From: Bacillota bacterium
GTDB taxonomy: Bacteria; Bacillota; Clostridia; Lachnospirales; Lachnospiraceae
Direction: 5' to 3'
DNA length: 64,000 nucleotides
Assembly (NCBI GenBank): GCA_023414875.1
Contig: JAEZMV010000015.1
Location: forward strand, 310,001-374,000
This document shows positions 63,234-64,000 of the stretch, in pieces. Each line of letters begins with the position of its first letter. Within the stretch, counting starts at the first letter, position 1. A model generated the notes under the pieces. That model saw only the letters and a program-made list of their open reading frames with translations, ran no database searches and had not been told where the DNA came from. A program made the translations under genes and the position numbers.

Positions 63234-64000
63234 TTTTTATATACACAGCATTCCAAATCACTGTTGGTTTTCGTTCTAATACTTCAAACAAGTAAATATT
63301 TTCAATATAATCAACAAAAACAGCGGAACGATTTTTTATAACAGGGGTTGATACCACAGTAGTAATATTATAAATCCCTTGTTTTAAAGGTAATTTTGCC
63401 TTAAATTCAACAATAAATTTATCACCAGCTTTCCCATTGATAATACCTTTTTCCTCTAATAAAATACTACTACCAATAATTTCAACATTTCTGTTGTCTC
63501 TAATATGATATCCAACAGTTACCTCACAGGCTTTTATAAATTTTACATATATCTTTAACGTAATATCTTGATTAAAATTTGCTGTTTTTACAGCTTCATT
63601 ATTATTATCTAAGAATTCAAAAAAAGTTGTTACAACATCACCTGTACCTTGACGTATTGCACCTATCTTACTAAAATAATCCTTTTCTTCTTTGAATACT
63701 AAATTATTATTTTTTTGGGGATCAGCAAACTTATAATTATCGTCATTATATTTTGCTAGCGAAATATTTTCCTTATTCATAGCTTCTCTTGTATCATAAA
63801 GGTATTGGTCAGCTATATCAGATGCACAACCAATTGATTTTACTTTCCCATTTATAAGATAAACACATCTTGTGCACATTTTCTTAATCGCACTTATATC
63901 GTGAGTTACAAACAAAACGGTGATTCCTTTTTCTATTAATTGCTTCATTTTTGTTATACATTTTGCTTGAAATGCCATATCTCCAACAGCTAATGCCTCG
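63208..64000 (-). CDS. Wzt-like polysaccharide ABC transporter ATP-binding protein, N-terminus cut by window edge
   Basis: The frame enters from the right edge. Its first residues, EALAVGDMAFQAKC, are the end of the Walker B and D-loop of Wzt/TagH-type ATPases. VLFVTHDISAIKKMC (H-loop) and a C-terminal carbohydrate-recognition-like beta domain (~residue 130 onward; GDVVTTFFEFLDNN, IIGSSILLEEKG) follow. It exports an undecaprenyl-linked glycan together with a Wzm-like permease outside the window. Confidence 0.88.
   Translation of the reverse strand, partial: EALAVGDMAFQAKCITKMKQLIEKGITVLFVTHDISAIKKMCTRCVYLINGKVKSIGCASDIADQYLYDTREAMNKENISLAKYNDDNYKFADPQKNNNLVFKEEKDYFSKIGAIRQGTGDVVTTFFEFLDNNNEAVKTANFNQDITLKIYVKFIKACEVTVGYHIRDNRNVEIIGSSILLEEKGIINGKAGDKFIVEFKAKLPLKQGIYNITTVVSTPVIKNRSAVFVDYIENIYLFEVLERKPTVIWNAVYIKNECRIVQA

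Overview
The window looks like chromosome of a low-GC, Gram-positive anaerobe of the Clostridia, most likely Lachnospiraceae-like. This is inferred from AT-rich DNA, strong AGGAGG ribosome sites, TTGACA/TATAAT promoters, lipoboxes, and gene content (clostridial glutamate dehydrogenase, CoA-disulfide reductase with rhodanese, AlgI/DHHW/DUF4358 modules, bile-salt-hydrolase-type enzyme). Almost every gene is on the minus strand; only two genes (31119-31982 and 33149-34165) are on the plus strand.

Layout. 1-9532: a PEP/pyruvate-binding protein cut by the left edge, gdhA with a consensus promoter, an XRE regulator, an iron-sulfur flavoprotein, a rhodanese/CoA-disulfide reductase pair behind a Crp/Fnr-like site, a decayed TetR gene and an intact TetR gene. 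9717-12796: an FtsX-type ABC exporter whose promoter carries two TetR-like operators. 13171-14232: a secreted, membrane-anchored Ntn-hydrolase whose signal peptide has no ATG/GTG/TTG start.

14460-34165 is the centrepiece. A minus-strand operon of about 16 kb runs from a branched-chain-amino-acid-type ABC transporter (binding protein, two permeases, two ATPases) through a NagB-like protein, a creatininase-family hydrolase, a Gfo/Idh/MocA dehydrogenase, a PreA-PreT-like flavoprotein fusion, a mannitol-dehydrogenase-family reductase, a LarA-like nickel racemase/epimerase, an FGGY sugar(acid) kinase, a D-2-hydroxyacid dehydrogenase and a KDPG/KHG aldolase. A second Gfo/Idh gene, a LacI regulator and an extended SDR lie divergently. 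Two near-identical 16-bp palindromes in the divergent promoter region are the likely LacI operators. I infer a catabolic route for a cyclic polyol, aminocyclitol or modified sugar acid ending at a KDPG-type aldolase cleavage; the exact substrate is not readable from sequence.

34350-47240: an isochorismatase-like hydrolase, an AlgI/DHHW O-acetylation module with a DUF4358 lipoprotein, another lipoprotein, a choloylglycine hydrolase with intact catalytic residues, and a nickel/peptide-type ABC operon. That operon is headed by a strange 124-residue in-frame LarE-LarC-LarC chimera behind a terminator-like leader. Next to it are deletion scars joining fragments of DUF6061 and DUF3842 genes.

47458-53140: a BlaI/M56 antirepressor pair under a 40-bp perfect palindrome, a TetR-controlled operon (membrane protein plus alpha/beta hydrolase), and a GNAT acetyltransferase. 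53267-64000: a more AT-rich surface-polysaccharide cluster (SDR, a 1775-residue multidomain glycosyltransferase, methyltransferase, ATP-grasp protein, DegT aminotransferase, Wzt-like ABC ATPase cut by the right edge) with a methyltransferase remnant. A 27-bp repeat occurs three times in intergenic gaps.
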